Positions 45,016 to 53,940 are shown, counted from the stretch's first letter. The stretch is DNA of 64,000 nt from Aminobacter aminovorans (GCF_900445235.1 NZ_UFSM01000001.1:1875501-1939500); one strand, 5' to 3'. The notes: generated by a model not told the origin, from the sequence alone. Made by a program: numbers and translations.

Positions 45016-45042
45016 CTCCGAGATGTGCCTGAGACGGTCCGA

Positions 45043-46140
45043 TCAGCCGCGGAACAGCGACATGATCGACTGCGAGTTGCCGTTGGCAATCGACAGCGCC
45101 TGGATACCGAGCTGCTGCTGGACCTGGAGAGCCTGCAGACGGGTCGATTCCTTGTTCATGTCGGCGTCGACGAGCTGGCCGACACCGCGATCGATGGAGT
45201 CCATCAGGCTCGAAGTGAAGGCCTTCTGCAGTTCGATGCGGCTCTTGGCGGCACCGAGATTGGTGGCAGCCGTCGTCATCGACTTGAGCGCGCCTTCAAC
45301 CTTGCTCAGCATCGAGCCGATGAAGGCGTCGGTGACGCCGGCAGCGGTGATGTCGAGGTTGGCGACGGAGACGCCGGTGATGGACGTAGCCGTGCCGTCA
45401 GCTGCTGCGGCCGCGGTTGCGGCAGCCGTCGCCGATGCGGTGTCGGTGCCGCCACCTGCCACCGAGGCAGCATAGGCGCTGTCGTAGGCAGTCTGGGCAG
45501 CCTTTGAGCTCCAGATTGCGGTCTGGCGGTCGAGGATACCGGCGTTCTTGACGTTGGCCGGGGTGCCGGCGCCCGAATCATAGAGCTTGATGCCTTCGAC
45601 GTTGACGTCGATGGTCGAGATCGAGGCGGTGCCCGACGCGTCGCGGTTGAAGGCCGAAACGATCTTGGCATCCTGCTGGACACCGGTGTCGGCGGCTGCT
45701 GCGGCGCCCGCGGCGTTCTTGTCGGAGGCAACCGAAAGGTAGTTGGCACCCGAGAAGGTCGCGCCGACGGCATAGGCCTTCAGCTGGCCCTGCAGCGCCT
45801 TGATTTCGGTCTGGATCTTGGCCTTGTCGGCGGCAGACGCGCCGTTGGCGGCGACCAGCTTGACCTTGATGTCATTGAGCGTGTCGATGGCCTTGTTCAT
45901 GCCGGTGTAGGCGGTGTCGACCTTCGAAGCGCCGAGACCGAGCGAATCCTGAACGGTGGAAAGCGCCTTGTTGTCGGAACGCATGGTGGTGGCGATCGAC
46001 CAGTAGGCGGCGTTGTCGGAGGCTTCTGCAACGCGGAGACCCGTGGCGATACGGCCCTGGGTGACGTTGAGCGACTTGTTGGTGGCTGCAAGCGTCTGCA
46101 GCGCCGTCATTGCTGACGCGTTGGTATTGATGCTGGACAT
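45043..46140 (-). CDS. Flagellin (long form)
   Basis: 365 aa, 30-40 residues longer than the others because of an Ala/Thr/Ser-rich insertion in the central variable region (roughly residues 205-260: SSKAAQTAYDSAYAASVAGG and ATAAATAAAAADGTATSITG). Conserved ends unchanged. The insertion should project from the filament surface. Preceded by leader copy 3 and followed by the terminator at 44988. Confidence 0.95.
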   Translation of the reverse strand: MSSINTNASAMTALQTLAATNKSLNVTQGRIATGLRVAEASDNAAYWSIATTMRSDNKALSTVQDSLGLGASKVDTAYTGMNKAIDTLNDIKVKLVAANGASAADKAKIQTEIKALQGQLKAYAVGATFSGANYLSVASDKNAAGAAAAADTGVQQDAKIVSAFNRDASGTASISTIDVNVEGIKLYDSGAGTPANVKNAGILDRQTAIWSSKAAQTAYDSAYAASVAGGGTDTASATAAATAAAAADGTATSITGVSVANLDITAAGVTDAFIGSMLSKVEGALKSMTTAATNLGAAKSRIELQKAFTSSLMDSIDRGVGQLVDADMNKESTRLQALQVQQQLGIQALSIANGNSQSIMSLFRG

Positions 46141-46177
46141 GGGAATTACGCCCCTAGGAAATGCAAAGGTACAGGGA

Positions 46178-46243
46178 CATACCGGACCGACCGGTATGGC
46201 GGAGCGGCATCATGCCCATGATCCCCGAGGGATCACCCGCCAT
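46178..46243 (-). promoter_or_regulatory. Conserved flagellin 5' leader RNA element, copy 3
   Basis: mRNA-strand fold: ATGGCGG/CCGCCAT outer stem, inner hairpin TGATCCC-TCG-GGGATCA, GGCA-TGA-TGCC mini-hairpin, then CATACCGG-TCGGT-CCGGTATG. 37 nt before the start codon with AGGGGCG as ribosome site. Confidence 0.78.
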
Positions 46244-46342
46244 GCCGGGTAATCTCTCCGATACTCCCTACCAAATCGCTAAGCGTTAGAAACATTGCGG
46301 ATAATCTTGGGATTTATTTTGAATGCTCCGGGCAGACGCAAA

Positions 46343-46369
46343 ACGGGCCGCACCTGAGGTGCGGCCCGT
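46343..46369 (-). terminator. Terminator of the fifth flagellin gene
   Basis: A 12-bp perfect stem ACGGGCCGCACC/GGTGCGGCCCGT (46343-46354 with 46358-46369), TTTTGCG following on the minus strand. Confidence 0.85.
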
Positions 46370-46398
46370 CCTGATACGGAATGCCTGAGACGGTTCGG

Positions 46399-47391
46399 TC
46401 AGCCGCGGAACAGCGACATGATCGACTGCGAGTTGCCATTGGCAATCGACAGCGCCTGGATGCCGAGCTGCTGCTGGACCTGGAGGGCCTGCAGGCGGGT
46501 CGATTCCTTGTTCATGTCGGCATCGACGAGCTGGCCGACGCCGCGGTCGATCGAGTCCATCAGGCTGGACGTGAAGGCCTTCTGCAGCTCGATGCGGCTC
46601 TTGGCGGCGCCGAGGTTGGTGGCGGCAGTCGTCATTTCCTTCAGCGCGCCTTCGACAACGCCGAGCATGGCGCCGATCTGGGTATCGCTGAAGCCCTTAA
46701 CCGAAAGCGTCGCCACGGTGTAAGTGTCGGTGCCGACAGCGGCAGCGCCGGCCGTCGGGTTCGAGGCGGCAGCGACGCGCGCGCCGGTGCCGAGGCGGTG
46801 TGCATCGAGGATACCGTCGGTCAGGCCGGTGGAGGCAGCCGAGGCGTCATAGAGCTTGATGTCCTGAACCTTGACGTCGATGGTCGAGATCGAGGCCGTG
46901 CCCGATGCATCGCGGTTGAAGGCCGAAACGATCTTGACGTCGTCGGCGGTGCCGGCGACGGCATGGCCGGTCGTCGTGTCGACCGAAAGCATGTTCGAGC
47001 CCGAGAAGGTGGCGCCGTCGGCATAGGCCTTCAGCTGGCTCTGCAGCGCCTTGATCTCGGTGTCGATCTTCTCCTTGTCGGCGGCCGAAGCGCCGTTGGC
47101 AGCGACCAGCTTGACCTTGATGTCGTTGAGCGTGTCGATGGCCTTGTTCATGCCGGTGTAGGCGGTGTCGACCTTGGAAGCGCCGAGGCCGAGCGAGTCC
47201 TGGACTGTCGAGAGGGCCTTGTTGTCCGAGCGCATCGTGGTGGCGATCGACCAGTAGGCGGCGTTGTCGGAAGCTTCTGCGACGCGGAGACCCGTGGCGA
47301 TACGGCCCTGGGTGACGTTGAGCGACTTGTTGGTGGCTGCGAGGGTCTGCAGCGCGGTCATTGCTGACGCGTTGGTGTTGATGCTGGACAT
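46399..47391 (-). CDS. Flagellin
   Basis: 330 aa. N-terminal ~110 and C-terminal ~95 residues are almost identical to the long flagellin at 45043, with a distinct centre (STGLTDGILDAHRLGTGARV). It is the first of the five in transcription order and lies next to fliP. Preceded by leader copy 4. Confidence 0.95.
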   Translation of the reverse strand: MSSINTNASAMTALQTLAATNKSLNVTQGRIATGLRVAEASDNAAYWSIATTMRSDNKALSTVQDSLGLGASKVDTAYTGMNKAIDTLNDIKVKLVAANGASAADKEKIDTEIKALQSQLKAYADGATFSGSNMLSVDTTTGHAVAGTADDVKIVSAFNRDASGTASISTIDVKVQDIKLYDASAASTGLTDGILDAHRLGTGARVAAASNPTAGAAAVGTDTYTVATLSVKGFSDTQIGAMLGVVEGALKEMTTAATNLGAAKSRIELQKAFTSSLMDSIDRGVGQLVDADMNKESTRLQALQVQQQLGIQALSIANGNSQSIMSLFRG

Positions 47392-47428
47392 GGGAAATAC
47401 GCCCCTAGGATATGCGATGGTACAGGGA

Positions 47429-47497
47429 CATACCGGACCGACCGGTATGGCGGAGCGGCATCATGCCCATGATCTCTCCGTGAGGATCACCCGCCAT
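47429..47497 (-). promoter_or_regulatory. Conserved flagellin 5' leader RNA element, copy 4
   Basis: mRNA-strand fold: ATGGCGG/CCGCCAT outer stem (47491-47497 with 47447-47453), inner hairpin TGATCCTC-ACG-GAG(A)GATCA, GGCA-TGA-TGCC, then CATACCGG-TCGGT-CCGGTATG (47429-47449). 37 nt before the start codon. Confidence 0.78.
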
Positions 47498-47681
47498 GCC
47501 GGGCAATCTCAACGATAGAAGCTACCAAAGGTCTAAGCAGTATGGTTAACATGCATTAACCTGCTGATTTTCCCCGGTTTTGTATGCTCGCAAGACGTTT
47601 GGCCGCGGCGCGCGCGAGGCGGGCTGCGGCCAGAACAAGGGACAGCGGCAATAGCGCGCCCGCAAGCGGACGCGCGGTGAT

Positions 47682-48413
47682 CTAGGTGAAGGATCGAACG
47701 AGGCTGCCGACGAGCAGGTTCCAGCCGTCGATGAGCACGAAGAACAATATCTTGAAAGGCAGCGACACGACCGTGGGCGGCAGCATCATCATGCCCATGG
47801 CCATGGTGATGGTGGCGACGATCAGGTCGATGACAAGGAAGGGCAGCACGATCAGAAAGCCGATCTCGAAGCCGCGGCGGATTTCGGAGATCATGAAGGC
47901 CGGAACCAGGATGCGCAGGTCGACCTTGTCTTCCGACACTGTCTGGCCACGCTCGCGGGCAAGGTCGGCGAACAGGTTGAAGTCCTTGTCGCGGACGTTG
48001 CGCATCATGAAGGTGCGGAACGGATCGGAAATGCGGTCGACGGCCTGCGCCTGGGTGATCTGGTTGTCCATCAGCGGCTTGACGCCGTTCTGCCAGGCCT
48101 GATCGAAGGTCGGCGCCATGACGTAGAAGGTCATGAACAGGGACAGCGAGATCAGGATCAGATTGGCCGGCGTCGACTGCAGGCCGATGCCGGTGCGCAG
48201 GATCGAAAAGGCAATGACGAAGCGGGTGAAGCTCGTCACCATGATCAGCAGGCCCGGGGCCACCGAAAGAACCGTAAGCAGGCCAAACATCTGGATGATG
48301 TAGCCGATGGTGGCGCCATCGGTGTTGCCGAGCTGGCTCAGGTCGAGCTGCTGCGCGCTCGCAGGCGCGATAGCGCCAGCGAGGATGGCTGCGGTGGCCA
48401 GGAATTTTTTCAT
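47682..48413 (-). CDS. fliP: Flagellar biosynthetic protein FliP
   Basis: 243 aa. Signal peptide (KKFLATAAILAGAIAPASAQ), then the FliP motifs TSFTRFVIAFSILRTGIGLQSTP, MAPTFDQAWQNGV and LVPAFMISEIRRGFEIGFLI. Core of the export gate. Last gene of the flgB-to-fliP run; starts within the fliL stop (four-base overlap). Confidence 0.96.
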   Translation of the reverse strand: MKKFLATAAILAGAIAPASAQQLDLSQLGNTDGATIGYIIQMFGLLTVLSVAPGLLIMVTSFTRFVIAFSILRTGIGLQSTPANLILISLSLFMTFYVMAPTFDQAWQNGVKPLMDNQITQAQAVDRISDPFRTFMMRNVRDKDFNLFADLARERGQTVSEDKVDLRILVPAFMISEIRRGFEIGFLIVLPFLVIDLIVATITMAMGMMMLPPTVVSLPFKILFFVLIDGWNLLVGSLVRSFT

Positions 48414-48916
48414 TCGAAAAGCAACGTTCTGATCAGCACTTCCTTGACGTGGCCGTCGCTGCGGATGGCGGCGCGTTCGTCGAGGTCGGTCTTGAGATGG
48501 CGGAAAGCGCTGGCGCCCTGGACCTGGTGGATCCTAAGCGTGCGCACGAATGCGAGCAGGTCCTGGTGGACGCGCTCGGCGAGATCCACGGATTGCGGCG
48601 CGTCGAGCACAAGCGACACCTCGAGGCGGATCCACATGGTGTCGGGCGCGGCGAGATTGGCCGTGATGGCGGGCAGCTGGACCAGCGTGCCGGCGGCTTC
48701 GCTGGCCGGACCGTGCTCGGCCGCCACTTCCTTGGCGCCGTGCGCCTTTGGCGCTTCGGCTTCCGCTTGCTCGACCGGCGTGCTTTCGCTCTTGAGGTAG
48801 CTGCCCGAAAGCCAGCCCATGCCGATGGCGGCTGATGTCATCACCGCCAGGATGCCGAGCTGGACGACCAGCGACGGGCCGGGCTTTTGGGGGAGGAACT
48901 GTTCTATGTTTGACAT
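48410..48916 (-). CDS. fliL: Flagellar basal body-associated protein FliL
   Basis: 168 aa. One N-terminal helix (SLVVQLGILAVMTSAAIGMGW), an Ala/Glu linker, and the FliL domain with MWIRLEVSLVLDAPQSVDLAERVHQ, LLAFVRTLRIHQVQG and ADSDGHVKEVLIRTLLFE-type end (RSDGHVKEVLIRTLLFE). It forms a ring around the stator. Overlaps fliP by four bases. Confidence 0.94.
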   Translation of the reverse strand: MSNIEQFLPQKPGPSLVVQLGILAVMTSAAIGMGWLSGSYLKSESTPVEQAEAEAPKAHGAKEVAAEHGPASEAAGTLVQLPAITANLAAPDTMWIRLEVSLVLDAPQSVDLAERVHQDLLAFVRTLRIHQVQGASAFRHLKTDLDERAAIRSDGHVKEVLIRTLLFE

Positions 48917-48925
48917 GTCCCGGAC

Positions 48926-49630
48926 CTAGAAGGGGAGGACTTGGTCGAGGAACTGCTGGCCGTAGGGCGGCTGTTGGACCTCGGTGATGCGGCCGCGGCC
49001 GCCATAGGAGATGCGGGCTTCGGCGATGCGCTCGTAGGGGATGGTGTTTTCCGGACCGATGTCGGACGGACGCACGATGCCGGCGATGGTCAGCACGCGC
49101 AGCTCGGCATTGACGCGCACTTCCTGCGAACCCCGGATCATCATGTTGCCGTTGGGCAGCACGTCGGTGACGACGGCGGCGAGCAGCAGGTTGAGCTTTT
49201 CGGAACGCGTGGTGGCGCCGTCGCCGGAGTAGATCGACTTAGAGCCGGCACTGCCGTCGCCCTTTCCGCCAGTCTTGGCGCCATCCCACTCGACGTTGAG
49301 GCCGGCCGCAATGGTCCGGTTGGTGACGCGGTTGCGCTCGGACTCGTTCTGGAAGCGCGCCCTGTCGTCGATCTCGATCTTGACGGTCAGGATGTCGCCC
49401 GGCTGCAGTGCGCGCGGGTCGGTGAACATGCGGCTCTGCTTGTCCTGCCACAGCGAGAAGCGCTTCGGCGGTGCGGCGGGCGATTCAGGATAGCGGTACA
49501 TCGACGAGCTGCCGTCCTCGATGCCGGAGCCGACGGCCGACATTGTCGGCTCTTTGCCGATTTCCTTGAGGTTGGAGCCGCAGCCGGCAAGGCTGGCCAG
49601 GGCTGCGGCGACGAGGGCTTTTCTGATCAT
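48926..49630 (-). CDS. flgH: Flagellar L-ring protein FlgH
   Basis: 234 aa. Lipoprotein signal ending LASLAGCGSNLKEIG (lipobox LAGC). FlgH motifs: LWQDKQSRMFTDPRALQPGDILTVKIEIDDRA, NMMIRGSQEVRVNAELR, VRPSDIGPENTI, ISYGGRGRI. It makes the L ring in the outer membrane. Overlaps motE by four bases. Confidence 0.95.
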   Translation of the reverse strand: MIRKALVAAALASLAGCGSNLKEIGKEPTMSAVGSGIEDGSSSMYRYPESPAAPPKRFSLWQDKQSRMFTDPRALQPGDILTVKIEIDDRARFQNESERNRVTNRTIAAGLNVEWDGAKTGGKGDGSAGSKSIYSGDGATTRSEKLNLLLAAVVTDVLPNGNMMIRGSQEVRVNAELRVLTIAGIVRPSDIGPENTIPYERIAEARISYGGRGRITEVQQPPYGQQFLDQVLPF

Positions 49631-50217
49631 GTGGGGTCTTCCCGGCGTGCGGCGCTCGCGATGATGCGGGTCAGTTCCGCCGCGACCTTGCTTTCCATTT
49701 CATTGAGGATGACGCTGGCCTTGCGTGCGTCGAGCTTCATCATTATGGCCGCCGCCAGATCGACATTCATCACCGCCAGGCGTTCAGCGGCTGCATCGGG
49801 CTTCATGCGCGAATAAATCTGTACGACACCCTCTTCGGCGCGGGCGAGGAAGACCTCGCGACGCTTCAGCCAGGTCTCGTATTCGGTCTTGCGCTCCTCG
49901 AGCAGGGCGATGCGCTTGTCGACCTCGGCCTGCAACTTCTTCAGCTCCTCGGCCTGCAGCTGGTAGCGGCGGTCGCGGGCAGCGTCGGCGATGTTGGAGC
50001 AGAAGCGCTCAACCTCACTCTGCTCGACCGGGGGCACGGCTGCCTCGATGGGTTCTTTCGGCATCTCGCGCTCGATGACCCGCGTCGGGGTGCCCTGCAC
50101 CAGCGGCGTCTTCGGCGCGGCCTGCTCGGCATAAGCGGTGTTGGCGAACACGATGCCAAGCGCTGCCGCGGCAAGTGCGCGGCGAGGGAGGTTGGAAAGC
50201 GGGTTGGTCATGGCCAT
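49627..50217 (-). CDS. motE: MotE family periplasmic protein
   Basis: 196 aa. Signal peptide (LAAAALGIVFANTAYA), a coiled-coil centre (AEELKKLQAEVDKRIALLEERKTEYETWLKRRE) and the MgtE_N-like end (YSRMKPDAAAERLAVMNVDLAAAIMMKLDARKASVILNEM). In Sinorhizobium MotE is a chaperone that folds or protects MotC. A second ATG at 50211 is possible. Lies between flgI and flgH with overlapping or near-overlapping ends. Confidence 0.92.
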   Translation of the reverse strand: MAMTNPLSNLPRRALAAAALGIVFANTAYAEQAAPKTPLVQGTPTRVIEREMPKEPIEAAVPPVEQSEVERFCSNIADAARDRRYQLQAEELKKLQAEVDKRIALLEERKTEYETWLKRREVFLARAEEGVVQIYSRMKPDAAAERLAVMNVDLAAAIMMKLDARKASVILNEMESKVAAELTRIIASAARREDPT

Positions 50218-50220
50218 GGC

Positions 50221-51489
50221 TTACTGGACCACCAGGTCGGCCTGCAGCGCGCCTGCCGACTTGATGCCCTGGAGGATTGCGATGATGCCATCCGGCTTGA
50301 CGCCGAGGCGGTTGAGGCCGGCGACCAGCGTCTGCAGGTCAGGACCGTCGAGCAGGGCAAGCTTAGAATCGGCCCGCTCGGTCTCGATGACGGTGGCATC
50401 CTCGACCGCTGTCTCGCCGCGCGAGAACGGCTCGGGCTGGACCACTCGGGGCTGCTCGGTGATGCGCACCGTGAGCGTGCCGTGACTGATGGCGACGCGC
50501 GAGATCTTGACCTCGTTGCCAATGACGATGGTGCCCGTGCGCTCGTCGACGACGACCCGGGCGGGGACGTCCGACATGATCATCAGGTTTTCGAGTTCGG
50601 CGTAGAAGCGTGCGGTCGAAACGCCCTCGGGCTTGCGGATGACGACGACGCGCGAATCCTGTTCGCCGGCGACACGCTTGCCGAAACGGTGGCGGGCGTA
50701 GTCGTTGATGGCATCAGCGATACGCACCGAGGTCGAGAAGTCGGGATTGAACAGCTGCAGGGTGAGCACGTTCTCGTCGGCGAAGCGCGCCTTGACTTCG
50801 CGCTCGACGATGGCGCCGTTGGGCACACGGCCCGAGGTCGGAACGCCTTGCGTGACCTGCTCGGCCTTGCCCTGCGCGTTGAAACCGGAGACCAGCACCG
50901 ACCCTTGCGCAACGGCATAGATTTCACCGTCAGGCGCCTTGAGCGGGGTCATCACAAGCGTGCCACCGGCGAGCGACGAGGCATCGCCAAGCGAGGAGAC
51001 GTTGATGTCAATACGTGCGCCGGCCTGGACGAAAGCAGGCAGGTTGGCGGTGACGATCACGGCAGCGACGTTGCGGACACGGGCCCGGCCGTCCTCGGAG
51101 GCGATGCCGAGATTTTCGAGCATGGCGCGGATCGACTGCTCGGTGAAGGGCGAGTTGCGCAGGCTGTCGCCCGAGCCGTTCAGGCCGATGACAAGTCCGT
51201 AGCCGACGACCTGGTTGTCGCGGGCTTCCTGGAGTGAGGCGACATCCTTGATGCGGACGTTGACGAGATTGGCGCCGGTGCCTGAATTGAGTGTCGTCTG
51301 GCGGCCGCCGTCACCCGATGTCGAGATAAAGTTGCCATCGTCGCTGCCGATATCCGTTGCGGCATATCCGCCGGCACCGGTCTTGCCGCCGGCCTTCATC
51401 TGGCCGGCCGGAACTCCGTCGGGACCGTCTGCATAAGCGGTTTGCAGGCCGAATACGGCGATTGCGGCGAGCAACAGTCTACGGATCAT
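50221..51489 (-). CDS. flgI: Flagellar P-ring protein FlgI
   Basis: 422 aa. After the signal peptide (RLLLAAIAVFGLQTAYA) comes a ~55-residue Gly/Ala/Asp-rich stretch before the FlgI domain proper begins at VNVRIKDVASLQEARDNQ; most FlgI proteins (~370 aa) start this domain directly after the signal. Remaining motifs are standard (GYGLVIGLNGSGDSLRNSPF, VPNGAIVERE, LQTLVAGLNRLGVKP). P ring of the basal body. Overlaps the flgA stop by four bases. Confidence 0.95.
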   Translation of the reverse strand: MIRRLLLAAIAVFGLQTAYADGPDGVPAGQMKAGGKTGAGGYAATDIGSDDGNFISTSGDGGRQTTLNSGTGANLVNVRIKDVASLQEARDNQVVGYGLVIGLNGSGDSLRNSPFTEQSIRAMLENLGIASEDGRARVRNVAAVIVTANLPAFVQAGARIDINVSSLGDASSLAGGTLVMTPLKAPDGEIYAVAQGSVLVSGFNAQGKAEQVTQGVPTSGRVPNGAIVEREVKARFADENVLTLQLFNPDFSTSVRIADAINDYARHRFGKRVAGEQDSRVVVIRKPEGVSTARFYAELENLMIMSDVPARVVVDERTGTIVIGNEVKISRVAISHGTLTVRITEQPRVVQPEPFSRGETAVEDATVIETERADSKLALLDGPDLQTLVAGLNRLGVKPDGIIAILQGIKSAGALQADLVVQ

Positions 51490-51959
51490 ATGGCACCCAC
51501 GCGGATCGAGCCGTCGGCCATGACCGTGCCCGTGAAGACCTTGCCGCTGTCCAGGTTGCGGACCTTGACGACGTCGCCGGCCGCACCTGGCTCTAGCGTC
51601 ACGGCCGCGGCCGAGATCATCAGCGGGCCGGAGGCGAAGACGACCTGAACGGAGGCGCCGCGGTCGACCAGCCAGGCCTCGCGCAGCGCGGTGATAGGAA
51701 CATAACGGCCTGGCAACAGCGTGCGCTTGGCGATGCGGCCGTCGAGCTCGTCGGCGAGAGTGGCAACCGCATCGGGGCGCACCTTGCCCGGCTTGAGCGT
51801 GACTTCCTTGAGCGACGACAAGGCAATCGTCTCGCCCGGATAGATGACGCGGTTGGGGACGAGCACGACCTCCTGGTCGGCAGCCTGCGCTGCGCCGCCA
51901 AGCAAGGCGAACGCAAGGACTGCCGAGCGGATGTGGAGGAGGGCGTGTCGTCTCCGCAT
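51486..51959 (-). CDS. flgA: P-ring assembly chaperone FlgA
   Basis: 157 aa. Signal peptide (LLHIRSAVLAFALLGGAAQA), then SAF-type domain (VVLVPNRVIYPGETIALSSL; KRTLLPGRYVPITALREAWLV; VVKVRNLDSGKVFTGTVMADG). The ATG at 51959 has GGTGAAG upstream. A GTG at 51968 overlaps the flgG stop as GTGA and would add three residues; the choice is open. It helps FlgI polymerise in the periplasm. Confidence 0.93.
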   Translation of the reverse strand: MRRRHALLHIRSAVLAFALLGGAAQAADQEVVLVPNRVIYPGETIALSSLKEVTLKPGKVRPDAVATLADELDGRIAKRTLLPGRYVPITALREAWLVDRGASVQVVFASGPLMISAAAVTLEPGAAGDVVKVRNLDSGKVFTGTVMADGSIRVGAI

Positions 51960-51964
51960 AATCT

Positions 51965-52753
51965 TCACCGGATGTTCTTGGAGACGACGGCGGCCATTTC
52001 GTCGGCCGCCTGGATGACCTTGGAGTTCATCTCGTAGGCGCGCTGCGCCGAGATCAGCTCGGTGATTTCCTTGACCGGATCGACGTTGGAGCTTTCGAGG
52101 TAACCCTGGCGGATGGTTGCGTAGCCGGGATCGCCAGGGATGCCGACATTTGCCGCACCCGACGCCTCGGTTTCGGCGAAGAGATTGTCGCCGAGCGGCG
52201 CAAGGCCTGCCTCGTTGGCGAAATTGGCGAGTGTCAGCTGGCCGAGCGGCTGTAGGGCCGTCTGGTTGTCGAGCCGGGCGAAGACCTGGCCGGAATTGTT
52301 GACGATCACCTCGACGGCGTCCTGCGGCACGTTGATCGCCGGGATAACGTTGAAACCATCGACGGTGACGAGCTGGCCGGTGGCATTCTTGTTGAAGGAG
52401 CCGGCGCGGGTGTAGAGCGTCTGGCCGTCGGCGCCCTCGATCTGGAACCAGCCCTTGCCGGTCAGCGCGAGATCGAACTCGTTGCCGGTGTTGGTCGGCA
52501 CGCCCTGGATGTGGACGTTGCGCACCGCCGACGTCTTGACGCCCAGGCCGATCGAGACGCCTTCCGGCACGATCGCCGCGTTGGCTCGGTTGGGTACGCC
52601 CTGGGTACGGTCGACCTGGTAGAGCAGGTCGGAGAACTCGGCGCGTGCGCGCTTGTAGCCTGTGGTATTGATGTTCGCGATGTTGTTCGCGATCACCTCG
52701 AGATTTGTCTGTTGGGCATTCATGCCCGTGGCGGCGATGGCAAGTGCTTTCAT
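51965..52753 (-). CDS. flgG: Flagellar distal rod protein FlgG
   Basis: 262 aa. N-terminus [20 protein letters not shown] with [13 protein letters not shown], centre [13 protein letters not shown] and [18 protein letters not shown], and C-terminus [23 protein letters not shown]. Distal rod subunit. Lies between fliE and flgA. Confidence 0.96.
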   Translation of the reverse strand: MKALAIAATGMNAQQTNLEVIANNIANINTTGYKRARAEFSDLLYQVDRTQGVPNRANAAIVPEGVSIGLGVKTSAVRNVHIQGVPTNTGNEFDLALTGKGWFQIEGADGQTLYTRAGSFNKNATGQLVTVDGFNVIPAINVPQDAVEVIVNNSGQVFARLDNQTALQPLGQLTLANFANEAGLAPLGDNLFAETEASGAANVGIPGDPGYATIRQGYLESSNVDPVKEITELISAQRAYEMNSKVIQAADEMAAVVSKNIR

Positions 52754-52764
52754 CAGGATTTTCC

Positions 52765-53079
52765 TCAGATGCCCATGCGGCTGACTTCAAGATAGGCCGT
52801 GACGATCTTGTCGCGGATGGCGACGGCGGCCTGCAGGGCCTGTTCCGCGCTCATCACAGCATCGACGACCTCACGCGTGTCGGCCTTGCCCTGGAGGCCG
52901 GCGAGCGACAGCTGCTCGGCCTGGCGCAATGTCGCCTGCGTCTGGGCTGCTGCGTCAGCAAGGGCCGCAGCGAAGGATGAGGCAACACCGGCGCCTGCGG
53001 CGGCTGCGCCAGCCTCGGGCGCAATGCTTGTCGGCTTGGACAGTAGCTGAGTGCCGACTGGGCTGATGCTGCCGATCAT
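52765..53079 (-). CDS. fliE: Flagellar hook-basal body complex protein FliE
   Basis: 104 aa. C-terminal helix pattern [34 protein letters not shown] is the FliE signature. It joins MS ring and rod. Start is one base from the end of flgC (shared base), so coupled. Confidence 0.95.
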   Translation of the reverse strand: MIGSISPVGTQLLSKPTSIAPEAGAAAAGAGVASSFAAALADAAAQTQATLRQAEQLSLAGLQGKADTREVVDAVMSAEQALQAAVAIRDKIVTAYLEVSRMGI

Positions 53080-53495
53080 TACTGATTCCTCATAAGATCA
53101 ATCGTCATGGAAATGAGTTCGCGGGCCTGCTTGACGACTTGCAGGTTGGCTTCATAGGAGCGGTTGGCCTCGGTCATGTCGGCCATTTCAATGATGACAT
53201 TGACGTTGGGCATCTTGACGAAACCGGCGGCGTTGGCGGCCTCGTTGCCGGGCTGGAATTCCAGCGGGAAGGCGGTCTGGTCATGGCCGATCGAGGCGAT
53301 CTCGACAGTCGAGGCGCCAGTGGCGCGGTCGAGCTCGGCGGCGAAGCTGACGGTCTTGCGGCGATAGGGATCGGCGCCCGGCGTGTTGCCGGTCGACTGG
53401 GCGTTGGCGAGGTTTTCCGAAACGATGCGCAGGCGTTCGGACTGGGCTCCGAGACCGGAACCGGCGACCTTGAGAGCGGCGACGAGCGGATCCAT
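53079..53495 (-). CDS. flgC: Flagellar proximal rod protein FlgC
   Basis: 138 aa. N-terminus [30 protein letters not shown] and C-terminus [28 protein letters not shown] are standard FlgC. Five bases downstream of flgB. Confidence 0.95.
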   Translation of the reverse strand: MDPLVAALKVAGSGLGAQSERLRIVSENLANAQSTGNTPGADPYRRKTVSFAAELDRATGASTVEIASIGHDQTAFPLEFQPGNEAANAAGFVKMPNVNVIIEMADMTEANRSYEANLQVVKQARELISMTIDLMRNQ

Positions 53496-53500
53496 CCCGG

Positions 53501-53881
53501 TCAGGCCTTCGTGCTCAGCATGATCATGCGGTGGAAGGCCTTGACGATGGCCGTATTGAGCTCGAACGAGCGGCGGACTTCGCCGGCTTTCATGAGCTCG
53601 TCTTCGACCGCGACCGTGTTGTCGGAAGGCAGGACCGCGTGCTTGGGATCCTCGGGCCTGATGGCATAACCGGCTTCGGTGGCACCGCCGCTAAGGTGAC
53701 CGGTCTGGGTCGACGCGATGGCGACACGCGAACGGTCGAGCACGCGCTCGAACGGTTCGATGTCGTTGGTTCGATAGCCGGGTGTGTTGGCGTTGGCGAC
53801 GTTACCGGCGATGGCGTTCTGGCGCACTGAGAGCCAGCGTGCCTGCTGGGCGGCCAGATCGAACAGGTTGACGGGGTCCAT
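53501..53881 (-). CDS. flgB: Flagellar proximal rod protein FlgB
   Basis: 126 aa. [20 protein letters not shown] with [18 protein letters not shown] and C-terminal [22 protein letters not shown]. The ATG at 53881 has GGAG upstream; the ORF's first Met lies eight codons further up without family support. It heads a run of at least ten genes to fliP. A doubled flagellar upstream box lies 41-60 bp upstream. Confidence 0.95.
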   Translation of the reverse strand: MDPVNLFDLAAQQARWLSVRQNAIAGNVANANTPGYRTNDIEPFERVLDRSRVAIASTQTGHLSGGATEAGYAIRPEDPKHAVLPSDNTVAVEDELMKAGEVRRSFELNTAIVKAFHRMIMLSTKA

Positions 53882-53921
53882 GGAAATCTCCGAGCAGATT
53901 TCCAAACACTATGGCCTCAGT

Positions 53922-53940
53922 CTTGCGCGGGCCTTGCGCG
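53922..53940 (-). promoter_or_regulatory. Doubled flagellar upstream box of flgB
   Basis: Two overlapping plus-strand CTTGCGCG cores (53922-53929 and 53933-53940); coding strand reads GGCCCGCGCAAG for the nearer copy. It is 41-59 bp before the flgB start. Confidence 0.45.

Noticed and set aside
41174..47391. Regularly spaced repeated sequences suggesting an array
   Set aside because: The repeats are the conserved ends, leaders and terminators of paralogous flagellin genes, not CRISPR repeats with spacers.
46244..47600. Possible shared GAGCAT-A/T-CAAAA promoter motif upstream of two flagellin genes
   Set aside because: Seen convincingly in only two of the five upstream regions and not at a constant distance; too weak to call.
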